This document shows positions 52,722-62,897 of a stretch of DNA of 64,000 bases, one piece after another. Every line of letters begins with the position of its first letter. Position 1 is the first letter of the stretch. The DNA is from Alphaproteobacteria bacterium. Its GTDB lineage: Bacteria; Pseudomonadota; Alphaproteobacteria; JAAEOK01. The position numbers and the translations under genes are program-made. Below the pieces are notes generated by a model. The model did no database searches and had not been told where the DNA came from. It worked only from the letters and a program-made list of their open reading frames with translations. The stretch covers positions 61,037 to 125,036 of the forward strand of contig JAAEOK010000082.1 of assembly GCA_024244705.1 (NCBI GenBank), written 5' to 3'.

Positions 52722-53633
52722 ATGACCGAGGCGAGAAAAATCGGTGAAACCAAGCATTGGCTGAGGACCGCCAAAACACTGATCGAAGCGTTGCCGTATC
52801 TGCGCCGCTACGCCGGACGGTCGTTCATCATCAAATATGGTGGCCACGCCATGGGCGACGATCGGCTGGCCAAGGATTTCGCCAACGATATCGTGCTGCT
52901 CAAGCGCGTCGGCATAAACCCGATCGTCGTCCATGGCGGCGGCCCGCAAATCGGCGCAATGCTGAAACGGCTGAACATTGAAAGCGATTTCGTAGACGGC
53001 CTTCGCGTAACCGACGCAGCCACCGTCGAAATCGTCGAGATGGTGTTGTCGGGAAAGATCAACAAGCAGATCGTCAGTGCGATCAATGCCGCCGGCGGCA
53101 CCGCGGTCGGCATCTCCGGCAAGGACGGCAATTTGATCGAGGCGCGCAAGCTACGGCGGACCAAGCGCGATCCCGATTCGAACATCGAGAAAATTCTCGA
53201 TCTCGGGTTCGTCGGCGAGCCCCGTCAAGTAAACGCCGAGATCCTGGAGGAGCTGGTCGTTTCCGACATGATCCCCGTGGTCGCGCCGATCGGCGTCGGC
53301 CCATCCGGTGAAAGCTTCAACATCAACGCCGACACCGTCGCCGGCGCCATCGCCGAGGCGGTTTCGGCGGCGCGCCTGTTCCTGCTCACCGACGTCGCCG
53401 GCGTCCTCGACAAGGATGGCACGTTGATCTCCGACCTCACCGCCGAACAAGCGCGGGGCTGCATCGCCGACGGCATCATCAGCGGCGGCATGATCCCCAA
53501 GATCGAGACCTGCGTTTCGGCGGTCGACAACGGCGTCGAGGCGGCGGTGATCCTCGACGGACGCATCCCGCATGTCATGCTGCTGGAGATTTTCACCGCC
53601 GGCGGTATCGGCACATTGGTGTCCGAGCTCTAG
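52722..53633 (+). CDS. argB: Acetylglutamate kinase
   Basis: A 303-residue amino-acid kinase that phosphorylates N-acetylglutamate in arginine synthesis. Motifs include [42 protein letters not shown] and [16 protein letters not shown]. An N-terminal helix (about 1-30) is typical of the hexameric, arginine-inhibited form. It lies 28 bases after yihA. Confidence 0.97.
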   Translation: MTEARKIGETKHWLRTAKTLIEALPYLRRYAGRSFIIKYGGHAMGDDRLAKDFANDIVLLKRVGINPIVVHGGGPQIGAMLKRLNIESDFVDGLRVTDAATVEIVEMVLSGKINKQIVSAINAAGGTAVGISGKDGNLIEARKLRRTKRDPDSNIEKILDLGFVGEPRQVNAEILEELVVSDMIPVVAPIGVGPSGESFNINADTVAGAIAEAVSAARLFLLTDVAGVLDKDGTLISDLTAEQARGCIADGIISGGMIPKIETCVSAVDNGVEAAVILDGRIPHVMLLEIFTAGGIGTLVSEL

Positions 53634-53641
53634 AGGCGATC

Positions 53642-54376
53642 GTGAAAGAGGATCTGAAAACGAACGCGGGCGCGGCGCCGGGCATGGGCCACGTCGACGT
53701 CTGGGTGTTCGACCTCGACAACACCCTGTATCCGGCGACCTGCCGGCTGTTCGATCAGATCGACGTGCTGATGGGCGACTTCATCGTCAACCTGCTTGGC
53801 TGCGACCGGGCCGAGGCGCGCCGGACGCAAAAGAGCATGTTCCACACCCATGGCACGACGATGCGAGGGTTGATGACCGAACACGGCGTCGACCCATTAG
53901 CGTTCCTGACCCATGTCCACGATATCGACTACAGCCCGGTGCCGCGGATGCCGCAACTCGATGCCGCGCTGGACGGGCTCGCGGGACGAAAGATCATTTT
54001 CACCAACGGCTCGGTCGACCACGCCGCGCGGGTCCTGGAACGGCTTGGCGTCGGCCATCATTTCGAGGCGACCTTCGACATCGTCGCCGCCGACTACAGG
54101 CCCAAACCCGACCCGACAACCTATCGCAAGCTCGTCGATACCTTCGAGATCGAACCTCGGCGTGCCGTGTTGGTCGAGGATATTCCCCAGAACCTAAGGC
54201 CGGCCCATGCGCTCGGCATGACCACGGTGCTGGTGCATACGGATACCAAATACGCTCAAATCGGCCGCGACGGCGATCACGTCCACCACGTCACCGAGGA
54301 CCTGGTGGCGTGGCTTACCGATGTCGGCACAGCCCGCCGCAGCGAGACGCGCCACCAAGCCGGCGGCACTTATTGA
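53642..54376 (+). CDS. HAD family pyrimidine 5'-nucleotidase-like hydrolase
   Basis: A 244-residue HAD hydrolase. Motif I is VFDLDNTLYPATC, motif II FTNGSVDHA, and motif III/IV KPDPTTYRKLVD and VEDIPQNL. It matches the pyrimidine 5'-nucleotidase (SDT1/PhoE-like) group commonly found between argB and dapD in Alphaproteobacteria. The start is GTG at 53642, eight bases after argB. The physiological substrate is unknown. The last residues resemble no known domain. Confidence 0.88.
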   Translation: MKEDLKTNAGAAPGMGHVDVWVFDLDNTLYPATCRLFDQIDVLMGDFIVNLLGCDRAEARRTQKSMFHTHGTTMRGLMTEHGVDPLAFLTHVHDIDYSPVPRMPQLDAALDGLAGRKIIFTNGSVDHAARVLERLGVGHHFEATFDIVAADYRPKPDPTTYRKLVDTFEIEPRRAVLVEDIPQNLRPAHALGMTTVLVHTDTKYAQIGRDGDHVHHVTEDLVAWLTDVGTARRSETRHQAGGTY

Positions 54377-54428
54377 CAGGCGACGATGCCTGGACCAAGG
54401 TGCGCGCCGGCAATCTGGGGCGCCATGA

Positions 54429-55289
<861 letters not shown>

Positions 55290-55297
55290 AGCCTCTA

Positions 55298-56452
55298 ATG
55301 CCGCCGTTCGACGCCGTTGCGCTGACCCAGGCGTTGATCCGCTGCCCCAGCGTAACGCCATCGGATGCCGGTGCCCTCGACATCCTTGAAAAGACATTGG
55401 CCGATCTCGGCTTCACCTGTCATCGTCTCCCTTTCATGGCGGAAGGGACCGCGGAGGTGAGCAATCTCTATGCGCGCCGCGGCGCGGTCGGACCCAATTT
55501 CTGCTTCGCCGGCCACACCGACGTGGTGCCGGTCGGCGATCGGGCGTCATGGTCGGTCGATCCCTTCGCCGGAGAGGTCGTCGGCGACGAGATCTATGGC
55601 CGCGGCGCGACCGACATGAAGGGCGCCGTCGCCGCCTTCGTCGCCGCGGTCTGGTCTTATCTCGAAGAGCGCCCGGATGGTCCGCCCGGCTCATTGAGCC
55701 TGCTGATCACCGGTGACGAGGAAGGCCCCGCGGTCAATGGCACGCGCAGGGTGCTCGAGTGGATGGCCGAGAACGGCGAAACGATCGACGCCTGTGTCGT
55801 CGGCGAGCCGACCAATCCGAATTTCCTCGGCGAGATGGCGAAGATCGGCCGCCGCGGCAGCATGACGGGGACGATTACGGTCGACGGTGTTCAGGGACAT
55901 GTGGCCTATCCCCACCTCTCCGATAATCCGGTTCCGGCGATGATACGCTTGCTGGGCGCGATCGCCGACGCATCGCTCGACGATGGCACCGACGCCTTCC
56001 AACCTTCGAATCTCGAGATCACCACGATCGATGTCGGCAATACCGCCGACAACGTGATCCCGGCACGCGCCATCGCCCAGTTCAATGTCCGCTTCAACGA
56101 CCGGCATACCAGCGACAGCCTGATCGCCTGGCTGCGCGACCGGCTGGACAGCACGGACGTGGACTATCGCCTCGACGTCCGGGTCAGCGGCGAGGCCTTC
56201 CTGACACCGCCCGGCGCGCTCAGCGAGATCGTCGCCGATTCGGTTGCCGAGGTCACCGGCCACCGTCCCGAACTCAGCACCTCCGGCGGTACGTCCGATG
56301 CGCGGTTCATTAAGGATTACTGCCCGGTCGTCGAATTCGGCCTCGTCGGCCAGACCATGCATAAGGTGGACGAGCGTACGCGCGTGGATGACCTGCAGGC
56401 GCTCGCCGCCATCTATCGCGGCATCCTCGACCGCTATTTCGCGGCGCGATGA
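55298..56452 (+). CDS. dapE: Succinyl-diaminopimelate desuccinylase
   Basis: A 384-residue M20 metallohydrolase. Metal ligands appear in [12 protein letters not shown] and [13 protein letters not shown]; the catalytic Glu pair is [10 protein letters not shown], and [12 protein letters not shown] is the DapE-typical C-terminal motif. The start ATG at 55298 is used; the longer open frame over dapD is a shadow. The stop overlaps the next gene in an ATGA junction. Confidence 0.96.
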   Translation: MPPFDAVALTQALIRCPSVTPSDAGALDILEKTLADLGFTCHRLPFMAEGTAEVSNLYARRGAVGPNFCFAGHTDVVPVGDRASWSVDPFAGEVVGDEIYGRGATDMKGAVAAFVAAVWSYLEERPDGPPGSLSLLITGDEEGPAVNGTRRVLEWMAENGETIDACVVGEPTNPNFLGEMAKIGRRGSMTGTITVDGVQGHVAYPHLSDNPVPAMIRLLGAIADASLDDGTDAFQPSNLEITTIDVGNTADNVIPARAIAQFNVRFNDRHTSDSLIAWLRDRLDSTDVDYRLDVRVSGEAFLTPPGALSEIVADSVAEVTGHRPELSTSGGTSDARFIKDYCPVVEFGLVGQTMHKVDERTRVDDLQALAAIYRGILDRYFAAR

Positions 56453-57021
56453 TTACCTCGACCGAGCTCGCCCAGGCCATCCAGGGGACCTGGCGATTGG
56501 CCCGTCTCGATCCCGGCGGCATGGCATTATTCGATATCAGCGTGGAAGGCTTCTGGCGCTCGTTCTGGGCCGCCGCCCTGGTCGCCCCGGCCTATCTGCT
56601 TCTCGCCGCGATGGCCTATGACGAGCAACAATTGACCACCGGGTTGCTCCGCTTTTACACGGTCGAGGCGATCGGCTACGTCATCGGCTGGACGGCGTTC
56701 CCGGTCGCCATGTTCTACTTCGCCGAGCTGATCGACCGGTCCGAGGATTTCGTCGGCTACATTGTCGCCTACAACTGGTCCCACATCCTGCAGACCGCCG
56801 TGTTTCTGCCGGTCGCCTTGCTGACACCGAACGATCCGGCGGCGCCGTCGGGGTGGTCGTTTCTGATGGTAATCGCCACGGTCGTCATCCTGGCCTATGT
56901 CGGCCATATCGCCAAAACGGCGCTGCGCATCAGCGGAACGATGGCCGCCGGCGTCGTCATCCTCGACCTCGCCCTGTCGCTGTTCATCACCGGCATCAAG
57001 GACGCGCTGATCCTCGGCTAG
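56449..57021 (+). CDS. Hypothetical membrane protein coupled to dapE
   Basis: A 190-residue protein with about five predicted helices, starting [20 protein letters not shown] before the first. I do not recognise a named family, though Yip1-like architecture is possible. It overlaps dapE by four bases, so it is translated with it, and its 3' end overlaps the convergent truA by four bases. The conserved position after dapE in related bacteria is an impression, not checked. Confidence 0.75.
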   Translation: MITSTELAQAIQGTWRLARLDPGGMALFDISVEGFWRSFWAAALVAPAYLLLAAMAYDEQQLTTGLLRFYTVEAIGYVIGWTAFPVAMFYFAELIDRSEDFVGYIVAYNWSHILQTAVFLPVALLTPNDPAAPSGWSFLMVIATVVILAYVGHIAKTALRISGTMAAGVVILDLALSLFITGIKDALILG

Positions 57022-57785
57022 AGCCTTATCGGATCAAACGCCTGTTGCGGATATCGCACATCGACCAGGTAGAGGCCGTGGGCGGGCGCGGTTGGACCGC
57101 CGGCGGCGCGATTGCGCGCCGCGAGGGCGGCGGCGACATCCTCGACCGACCAATTGCCTTCGCCGACCAGCTTCAGGGTGCCGACCATATTGCGCACCTG
57201 GTGGTGGAGGAACGAACGGGCCCGCGCCCGAATCTGGATCACCTCGCCGTCGCGCTCGACATCGAGACCGTCGAGGTTCCTGAGCGGCGACTTGGCCTGG
57301 CAGTTCGCGGCGCGGAAGCTGGTGAAATCATGGCGTCCGACAAGTACCTCGGCCGCCGTCGCCATCATCCCCTCGTCGAGCGGCACCATTATCTGCCACG
57401 CCCGGCCGGACTCGAGGGTAAGCGGCGGCCGCCGGTTGATGATGCGGTAGACATAAGACCGCTCGACGGCGGAAAAGCGGGCGTGAAAATCGGCCGTCAC
57501 CGCTTCCGCGCCGAGCACGGCGACGGGTTCGGGCTTGAGATGGTAATTGAGGGCGTCGCGCACCGTATCGGCGCCGTGCTCGGTCGCGAGGTCGAAATGG
57601 GCGACCTGGGCGAGGGCATGGACCCCGGAGTCGGTGCGCCCCGCCCCATGCACGACAATGGTTTCGTCGCAGAACCGCGTCACCGCCTCCTCGAGCGCCT
57701 GTTGCACCGACCGACCGTTGGCCTGGCGCTGCCAGCCGACGAATTTGCCGCCGTCGTATTCGACGACCAGCTTGAACCGGGTCAT
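57018..57785 (-). CDS. truA: tRNA pseudouridine(38-40) synthase
   Basis: A 255-residue pseudouridine synthase. The catalytic Asp lies in [18 protein letters not shown], and [18 protein letters not shown] at the start and [16 protein letters not shown] near the end are standard. It overlaps the fmt stop by four bases and is last in def-fmt-truA. Confidence 0.96.
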   Translation of the reverse strand: MTRFKLVVEYDGGKFVGWQRQANGRSVQQALEEAVTRFCDETIVVHGAGRTDSGVHALAQVAHFDLATEHGADTVRDALNYHLKPEPVAVLGAEAVTADFHARFSAVERSYVYRIINRRPPLTLESGRAWQIMVPLDEGMMATAAEVLVGRHDFTSFRAANCQAKSPLRNLDGLDVERDGEVIQIRARARSFLHHQVRNMVGTLKLVGEGNWSVEDVAAALAARNRAAGGPTAPAHGLYLVDVRYPQQAFDPIRL

Positions 57786-58708
57786 CGCGGCGACGGACTC
57801 GGGCGCCGCCGCCAGCCGCGGCGGAATTCCTTGTCGGCGAGTGGGCGCTTGCCCGGCCTTTGGACGACGCGGAGGCGCAGCGCGCGGCGATCGCCGCAGC
57901 GCACCGCCATGCCGGCGCCGGGCAGCACCGTCCCCGCCGCCTCGTCGCCGATATCATCCATGACCTCGGATTCGAGGACGCGGATGGGCTCACCGCCGAG
58001 ATCGAACCAGGCGCCGGGCCACGGCGTGAAGGCCCGGACCCGGCGTTCCAGGTCGGCCGCGGGCTGCGACCAGTCGAGCCGGCCGTCGGCGCGGGTCAGC
58101 TTGCGGCAGTGGGTCGCCGCGGCATCCGATTGCGGCTGCGGCACCAATTTGCGGGCGAGCAATCCGTCGATCGCGGCGAGAATGGCACGGGCGCCGATTT
58201 GAGCCAACTCGTCGTGCAGCGACGCACCGGTCGACGCTTCGGTGATCGGCGTTTGCTCCTGCAGCAAGATCGGCCCGGTGTCGAGACCCGCATCCATCTG
58301 CATGATCGTCACCCCGGTTTCGCTGTCGCCGGCCAGGATCGCGCTCTGGATCGGCGACGCGCCGCGCCACCGCGGCAGCAGCGAGGCGTGGATGTTGAGG
58401 CAGCCGAACCGCGGCGCCGAAAGGATCGACGGCGGCAGCATCAGGCCGTAGGCGGCGACGACGCAAAAATCGGCCCCGAGCGCGGCGAATTCGGCCTGTT
58501 CGGCATCGCCCGCCAGCGATCGCGGGGTGCGCACCGGGTATCCGCGCTCGGCGGCGAAGCGATGAACCGGCGACGGTTGTTCGTGCTGGCCGCGTCCAGC
58601 GGGTCGGGGCGGCTGGGTATAGACGCTGACGATGTCGTGGCCGCGATCGGCCAGGGCGCGCAGCGCGGGCACGGCAAAGTCCGGGGTTCCCATGAAGACG
58701 ATCTTCAC
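57782..58708 (-). CDS. fmt: Methionyl-tRNA formyltransferase
   Basis: A 308-residue enzyme that formylates initiator Met-tRNA. The N-terminus is [16 protein letters not shown], the catalytic region [18 protein letters not shown] (Asn, His) with an Asp downstream ([13 protein letters not shown]). A C-terminal OB-like domain follows. It lies 18 bases after def and overlaps truA. Confidence 0.96.
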   Translation of the reverse strand: MKIVFMGTPDFAVPALRALADRGHDIVSVYTQPPRPAGRGQHEQPSPVHRFAAERGYPVRTPRSLAGDAEQAEFAALGADFCVVAAYGLMLPPSILSAPRFGCLNIHASLLPRWRGASPIQSAILAGDSETGVTIMQMDAGLDTGPILLQEQTPITEASTGASLHDELAQIGARAILAAIDGLLARKLVPQPQSDAAATHCRKLTRADGRLDWSQPAADLERRVRAFTPWPGAWFDLGGEPIRVLESEVMDDIGDEAAGTVLPGAGMAVRCGDRRALRLRVVQRPGKRPLADKEFRRGWRRRPSPSPR

Positions 58709-58726
58709 CGGGTCCCCCGATGGTGG

Positions 58727-59263
58727 CTAAAGCGCGGCGCGGGCCGACGGCGCCTTACCATGCTTCTTCGATTTCTGCAGCTTGCGCAGGATCATGTTGC
58801 GCTTGAGCTGGGACAAGTGATCGATGAACAGAATACCGTCGAGGTGGTCGATTTCGTGCTGGACCACGGTCGCCAGAAAATCGGCAGTGTAGAGTTCGCG
58901 AATCTCGTTCTGCTCGTCGACATACCGGATCTTGGCCTCCGCCGGCCGGGTCACGTCGGCGTAGTGGTCGGGCACCGAGAGGCAGCCCTCCTCGTAGCAG
59001 GCGTCGTGGTCGGAGGCCCAGACGACCTCCGGATTGGCCATGCGCAACGGCTCCTTCGGTTCGTCCTCGTGCGAAATATCGACCACGATGACCCGCTTCG
59101 CCACCCCGACCTGAGGCGCGGCGAGGCCGATCCCCGGCGCCGCGTACATCGTCTCCAGCATGTCGTCCATCAGACGGCGCAGACCGTCATCGACGCCGTC
59201 GACCGGCTTGGCCTTCTGTTTCAATCGCGGATCGGGAGCGGTCAGGATGGGAAGCAGCGCCAT
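58727..59263 (-). CDS. def: Peptide deformylase
   Basis: A 178-residue metallopeptidase that removes the formyl group from nascent proteins. Motif 1 is GIGLAAPQVG, motif 2 EGCLSVP (metal Cys) and motif 3 QHEIDHLDG (metal His and catalytic Glu). First gene of def-fmt-truA, which pairs addition and removal of the formyl group. Confidence 0.97.
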   Translation of the reverse strand: MALLPILTAPDPRLKQKAKPVDGVDDGLRRLMDDMLETMYAAPGIGLAAPQVGVAKRVIVVDISHEDEPKEPLRMANPEVVWASDHDACYEEGCLSVPDHYADVTRPAEAKIRYVDEQNEIRELYTADFLATVVQHEIDHLDGILFIDHLSQLKRNMILRKLQKSKKHGKAPSARAAL

Positions 59264-59367
59264 GGATCCAGGGTCATCGTCATAATTCGAACCCGTACCT
59301 ATGGTGCCGCGGCGCCACCGTCAAGCGCCGTTCTGCCCCGGTCACGGCGCCGCCCGGCGGCGCGGCG

Positions 59368-60837
59368 CTAACGCGGCAGGATCACCCGCACCGTATAGGT
59401 CAGCGTGGTCTCGCCCTCGGCCGGCACGTCGATTGTCCACACCGCGGTTTGGGCGTCCTTCTTGTCGTGGGGCTGGCTCTCCCTGAGCACCCTCCAGTCG
59501 CCCGGGATCGGCTCCTCGAGCTTGACCGATACCGGCACGTCCTTGGCGTTCTTGACGACGATCTCGTAGGCGGTATCGAACTCCCAATAGGTCTCGCGCT
59601 GGCTGCGGTTGTCGCGGTAATCGGTCTGGCGGCGGTCGACGGTGACGTCGAAAGCGCGCCCGACATTGAGCCGCACCTCTTCGCCCTTCGGCGTGTGATC
59701 GACGGCGTCCTCGCCGATGAACTGCTCGTCACCGCCGCCGTCGGTGGTGTAGACACGGACCACGCCCCGGGGCAGCGGCAGGCCGAGCCCGTCGGCCTCG
59801 TTGTTCTCGAACTCGAGCCAGACCTGGACCCGTTGATCCTCGACGGTGCCGATCCGCGAGCGATAGACGTAGTCGTTGCCGGTGGCGACGTACTCTTTGG
59901 TTACCGGTACCGACGCCGCGGTCAACAGCGCGATTTGCTTGGTTTGCCGATCGAGCAGGTCGGTCGGCCGCGCGACCGTGTAGAGGTGGTAATCGGCGAG
60001 GCCCTGGGGCGCCATCCCCTGGTCGGCGGCGGGCGCCCGCATGGCAGCCGATTCCATCATCGCCACCGCCGGCTGCGTCATCTTCTGGGAGACCACGTTG
60101 ACGTCGCCGGCGACGAGCTGCAGCCGCGCCTCGCGGTAGTCGCTGCCGCTGGTGTTGGTGACCGTCACCCAGCCCTTGAGCGACAGCGATTTCTCATCGG
60201 CGGCGAGCTGGGCGACGTAATCGGCGGTCCACGACAGACCGCCGGTGAGGTAGCGCAGCACCGCCGACGGCGTCGACGCGGCTGCGCTGTCGACGGTCAG
60301 CACCAGGGTCGGCCGCGCCCGCAGATCCTCGGGCACGGTGTCGAAGACGAAACGATAGGGCGCGTTAGCACCGGCCGCGCTGTTGATGGTCTCGACCCGG
60401 TCCCCGACCCGCAGCACGATGCCGCCGTTGGTGCTCAGCACGATGCCGTCCTCGTGCACCTCCTCGCCGGTCGCCGGGTTGATGCGGATGACGCCGATGC
60501 GCCGGCCGAGCGATTTCTCGAGCAGCGCTTGCGGGCTCAACAGATCGTAGGCGAAATACTGCTCGATCACGCGTGCCTGGGCGGCATCGTCGAGGACCGC
60601 GAAATCGACCGTCTCGGGCCGGATCTGGGCGCTGACATCGGTCAGCGCGAGCAGGGTGCGGCCCTTGTCGAGCGCGACCTTGCGCTGATCGCGCACCAGC
60701 GCGAGGTTGGTATTGTAGACGGTCAGCGACACCGCTTCCTGGCTGTCGAGGCCGATCTCGCGCTCGGCGGCCGAGGCCGAGCCGGCGGCAAGCAGGAGCA
60801 CGGCGCATAATACCAAGGCTCGATGATAGGAATTCAT
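59368..60837 (-). CDS. Exported DUF4139 domain-containing protein
   Basis: A 489-residue protein. The start chosen is ATG at 60835-60837, where a clear signal peptide begins (MNSYHRALVLCAVLLLAAG, cleavage near SASA). The mature part has the DUF4140-like N-terminus (SLTVYNTNLALVRDQRKV) and a DUF4139 beta domain to the end (RYLTGGLSWTADYVAQL, WEFDTAYEIVVKN). The role of this family is unknown. The frame stays open upstream to an ATG at 61111-61113 with GGAGA seven bases before it, which would add 92 residues in front of the signal peptide; I consider this less likely. The 5' end is duplicated in inverted orientation 200 bases upstream. Confidence 0.85.
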   Translation of the reverse strand: MNSYHRALVLCAVLLLAAGSASAAEREIGLDSQEAVSLTVYNTNLALVRDQRKVALDKGRTLLALTDVSAQIRPETVDFAVLDDAAQARVIEQYFAYDLLSPQALLEKSLGRRIGVIRINPATGEEVHEDGIVLSTNGGIVLRVGDRVETINSAAGANAPYRFVFDTVPEDLRARPTLVLTVDSAAASTPSAVLRYLTGGLSWTADYVAQLAADEKSLSLKGWVTVTNTSGSDYREARLQLVAGDVNVVSQKMTQPAVAMMESAAMRAPAADQGMAPQGLADYHLYTVARPTDLLDRQTKQIALLTAASVPVTKEYVATGNDYVYRSRIGTVEDQRVQVWLEFENNEADGLGLPLPRGVVRVYTTDGGGDEQFIGEDAVDHTPKGEEVRLNVGRAFDVTVDRRQTDYRDNRSQRETYWEFDTAYEIVVKNAKDVPVSVKLEEPIPGDWRVLRESQPHDKKDAQTAVWTIDVPAEGETTLTYTVRVILPR

Positions 60838-61075
60838 CTCACCGCGAGGATTTCGTCCGCTCACCAGGCGCGGGGCGCGCCGTGGTGCCGATCCACCACA
60901 AGCGGCCCGCAACGCCGTGAGCGGGCCAAAGACCGCGGCCTGCGGTGGGGCAAATCGGCCCCCCGGGTGCGTTGCGGCGCTCGCCCGATACCTCGGCATC
61001 GCGCTTCGCACCGCGCCTGCCCGGATAACCCGATATGCACCCATGAGATGTGTCCCTATCATCGAGCCTTGGTAT
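60810..61075. repeat. Inverted duplication of the DUF4139 gene start region
   Basis: Arms at 60810-60841 and 61044-61075 are inverted copies: 29 of 32 positions match, with a perfect 21-bp core reading ATACCAAGGCTCGATGATAG plus one G on the left arm. The left arm contains the gene's start codon and codons 1-9 (MNSYHRALV). The right arm, on the plus strand, spells a nine-codon open frame MCPYHRALV with its own stop. About 200 bases separate the arms. Chance is implausible at this length. The transcript could fold into a long hairpin over the start codon. Confidence 0.85.
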
Positions 61076-61305
61076 AAGGCGGCGGCGCGGCACAGATGGT
61101 CGATTTGCGGCATGTTCGTCTCCACGTGATGCGTTGCAGACCCGTCGATACCGCCCGACGGCACGGCAGGGACGGCACATATACCGGCGTTTGCTGGTAT
61201 ATATAGATCTATATGGCTGATCCCGAATGCGGGTAGAAATATAGCCACAATGGGGCGATATCGCGACCGCCGCGCGGCGCGGCGGATGCGCCCGGAAAGA
61301 GCTCG
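60838..61305. other. Divergent intergenic region between DUF4139 gene and rmuC
   Basis: About 470 bases. It holds one arm of the inverted duplication (61044-61075) and an AT-rich palindrome cluster (61181-61214). GC-rich text next to the DUF4139 start shows no convincing gene beyond the possible N-terminal extension described there. Promoters for both flanking genes must lie here. Confidence 0.6.
61181..61214. promoter_or_regulatory. AT-rich palindrome cluster, candidate regulatory site
   Basis: ATATAGATCTATAT (61201-61214) is a perfect 14-bp palindrome. Directly before it, ATACCGGC-GTTT-GCTGGTAT (61181-61200) forms an 8-bp stem with one mismatch. Such an AT-rich block stands out strongly in this genome and lies about 90 bases before the rmuC start. 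It may bind a regulator or form part of a promoter. Confidence 0.5.
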
Positions 61306-62415
61306 ATGGAAGGCATGTGGACCACGACCGACCTGATCGTCGCCGCCGGCGTCGCCGCGCTGATCGTGCTCGCGCTGATCCTGGTCGCGATGTGGCGGCG
61401 CGACCGCCGCGACCCGGTCCGCGACGAGCTGATGGATTTGTCGACGCGGCTCAGCCAATTGTCGGCGGGCCAGCTCACCGCCCAGAACCAGATCAGCGAA
61501 CGGCTGCAGGCCCAGGAGCGCGCGCTCGGCAAGGCCCTCAACGACCGCCTCGAGACGGTGAGCCGTCGGGTCAGCGAGACCCTGGAGAAGAGCGGCCAGC
61601 GCCAGAACGAGGCCCTGGTGCAGCTACGCGAGCGGCTGGCGCGGATCGACGAGGCGCAGCGCAACATCGTCAAGCTGTCGTCCCAGGTCGACGGCCTGCG
61701 CGAGATCTTCGTCGACAAGCGCGCCCGCGGCGCCTTCGGCGAGATCCAGCTCAAGGACCTGATCGAGAAGGTGCTGCCGCCGTCGGCCTACCGCATGCAA
61801 GCGACCGTCAACGGCAACTATCGTGTCGATTGCCTGTTGCAACTGCCCAACCCGCCGGGACCGATCTGCGTCGACGCCAAATTTCCACTCGAGCCTTATC
61901 ACGCGATTCGCGACGCCACCGACGAGGCGGCGCAGAAGGCGGCGGCGGCGCTGTTCACGGCGGCGATCCGCAAGCACATCCAGGACATCGCGTCGAAATA
62001 CATCGTCCCCGGCGAGACCGCCGAATCGGCGCTCATGTTCCTGCCCTCGGAGGCGGTCTATGCCGAGCTCCACGCCAACTTCCCCGACCTCGTCGAGGCC
62101 TCCTACCGGGCGCGCGTGTTCATCGTCTCGCCGACCACCCTGTGGGCCATGCTCAACACCATCCGCGCCGTGCTGCAGGACGTGCAAATGCGCGAGCAGG
62201 CGGGGCTGATCCAGGCCGAGGTGCAGAAGATGATGGAGGACGTGGTCCGCCTCGACGAGCGCGTCGGCAAGCTGCAGCGCCATTTCGACCAGGCCGGCGA
62301 GGATATGCGCCAGGTCCGCATCTCGTCGGAGAAGGTGACCGTCCGCGGCGAGCGCATCATGCGGCTGGAGGCCGAGGAACCGGACGCCGCCCTGCCCGAG
62401 CCGCCGCCGGAATAG
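61306..62415 (+). CDS. rmuC: DNA recombination protein RmuC
   Basis: A 369-residue membrane-anchored protein. An N-terminal helix (about residues 10-29) is followed by a long coiled coil (about 40-130). The RmuC nuclease-like core contains RGAFGEIQLKDLIEKVLPPS, DCLLQLPNPPGPICVDAKFP and YIVPGETAESALMFLPSEAV. RmuC limits inversions at short inverted repeats. The ATG at 61306 is used; a second ATG three codons later is possible. Confidence 0.94.
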   Translation: MEGMWTTTDLIVAAGVAALIVLALILVAMWRRDRRDPVRDELMDLSTRLSQLSAGQLTAQNQISERLQAQERALGKALNDRLETVSRRVSETLEKSGQRQNEALVQLRERLARIDEAQRNIVKLSSQVDGLREIFVDKRARGAFGEIQLKDLIEKVLPPSAYRMQATVNGNYRVDCLLQLPNPPGPICVDAKFPLEPYHAIRDATDEAAQKAAAALFTAAIRKHIQDIASKYIVPGETAESALMFLPSEAVYAELHANFPDLVEASYRARVFIVSPTTLWAMLNTIRAVLQDVQMREQAGLIQAEVQKMMEDVVRLDERVGKLQRHFDQAGEDMRQVRISSEKVTVRGERIMRLEAEEPDAALPEPPPE

Positions 62416-62422
62416 GCGGTTG

Positions 62423-62577
62423 TCCCCTCACCCAGCTCCGGCCAGGCCTCCCGATTTCGTCGTCCCGGATGCGATGCGGCACGCAGTGCTGCTTCGCTGA
62501 ACCGGGATCGATCCCGATTCAGCAGCGCACCGTTGCACGCTGCGCGGTACCAGGGATGGCGAGGGGAACGATGCTTG
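62423..62577. repeat. Interspersed palindromic repeat unit 1
   Basis: The block begins CCCCTCACCC and contains an imperfect long palindrome centred near 62510: CGCTGAACCGGGATC facing GATCCCGATTCAGCAGCG. A further inverted GC-rich pair (GCACGCAGTG and CGTTGCACGC) lies outside it. The style matches the dispersed repeats often seen between genes in Alphaproteobacteria. Its copy number elsewhere cannot be judged from this window. Confidence 0.7.
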
Positions 62578-62581
62578 AAAC

Positions 62582-62722
62582 CCCCTCACCCGGCTCCGGC
62601 TAGGCTCGGTCCAAGACCTCTCCAAGCCTGCGCATCCCTCTCCCCAATAGGGGCGAGGGAAGATACGCCGCGCTCGGCCGAACTCCCTCTCCCCTTGAGG
62701 GAGAGGGTCGGGGTGAGGGGGG
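62582..62722. repeat. Interspersed palindromic repeat unit 2 (CCCTCTCCC family)
   Basis: It starts CCCCTCACCCGGCTCCGG, like unit 1, and ends GGGGTGAGGGG, so the ends are inverted copies. Inside are CCCTCTCCCC-AATA-GGGGCGAGGG (one mismatch) and a perfect 9-bp stem CCCTCTCCC-CTTGA-GGGAGAGGG at 62685-62707. Such elements are common non-coding dispersed repeats in GC-rich Alphaproteobacteria. Confidence 0.78.
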
Positions 62723-62805
62723 GAAAAGAAACGCGCCGCCCGGGAGCAAGATCATTCCGGATCGTTTCGATCCGGGGCGTGAATCTTCCTCCCATCGATT
62801 AGTCG

Positions 62806-62855
62806 AGAGGTTGATTGACGGCGCACATCTCTTCGATGTGAGCCGATCAACCTCT
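62806..62855. repeat. Long two-part hairpin downstream of beta-helix gene
   Basis: AGAGGTTGAT and ATCAACCTCT pair perfectly as the outer stem. CACATC and GATGTG pair as the inner stem around a five-base loop. It lies about 40 bases after the stop of the minus-strand beta-helix gene and may act as its 3' end structure. No T-run follows on the minus strand, so it is not a standard intrinsic terminator. Confidence 0.7.
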
Positions 62856-62897
62856 TGCCGGCGGCGCCTCCGGAAAGATTGGTATCTATAGTGCCGG

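Larger units (their letters stand above)
62416..62897. other. Repeat-rich gap between rmuC and beta-helix gene
   Basis: About 480 bases with no gene. It contains two interspersed palindromic repeat units (62423-62577 and 62582-62722) and one long hairpin (62806-62855). Open frames here follow from the repeats and have no domain. Confidence 0.7.

Noticed and set aside
59280..59340. tRNA-like string TTCGAACCCGTACC
   Set aside because: No matching acceptor, D or anticodon arms can be folded around it.
62533..62802. Open frames in the rmuC to beta-helix gap
   Set aside because: They are produced by the GC-rich palindromic repeats and have no domain or start signal.
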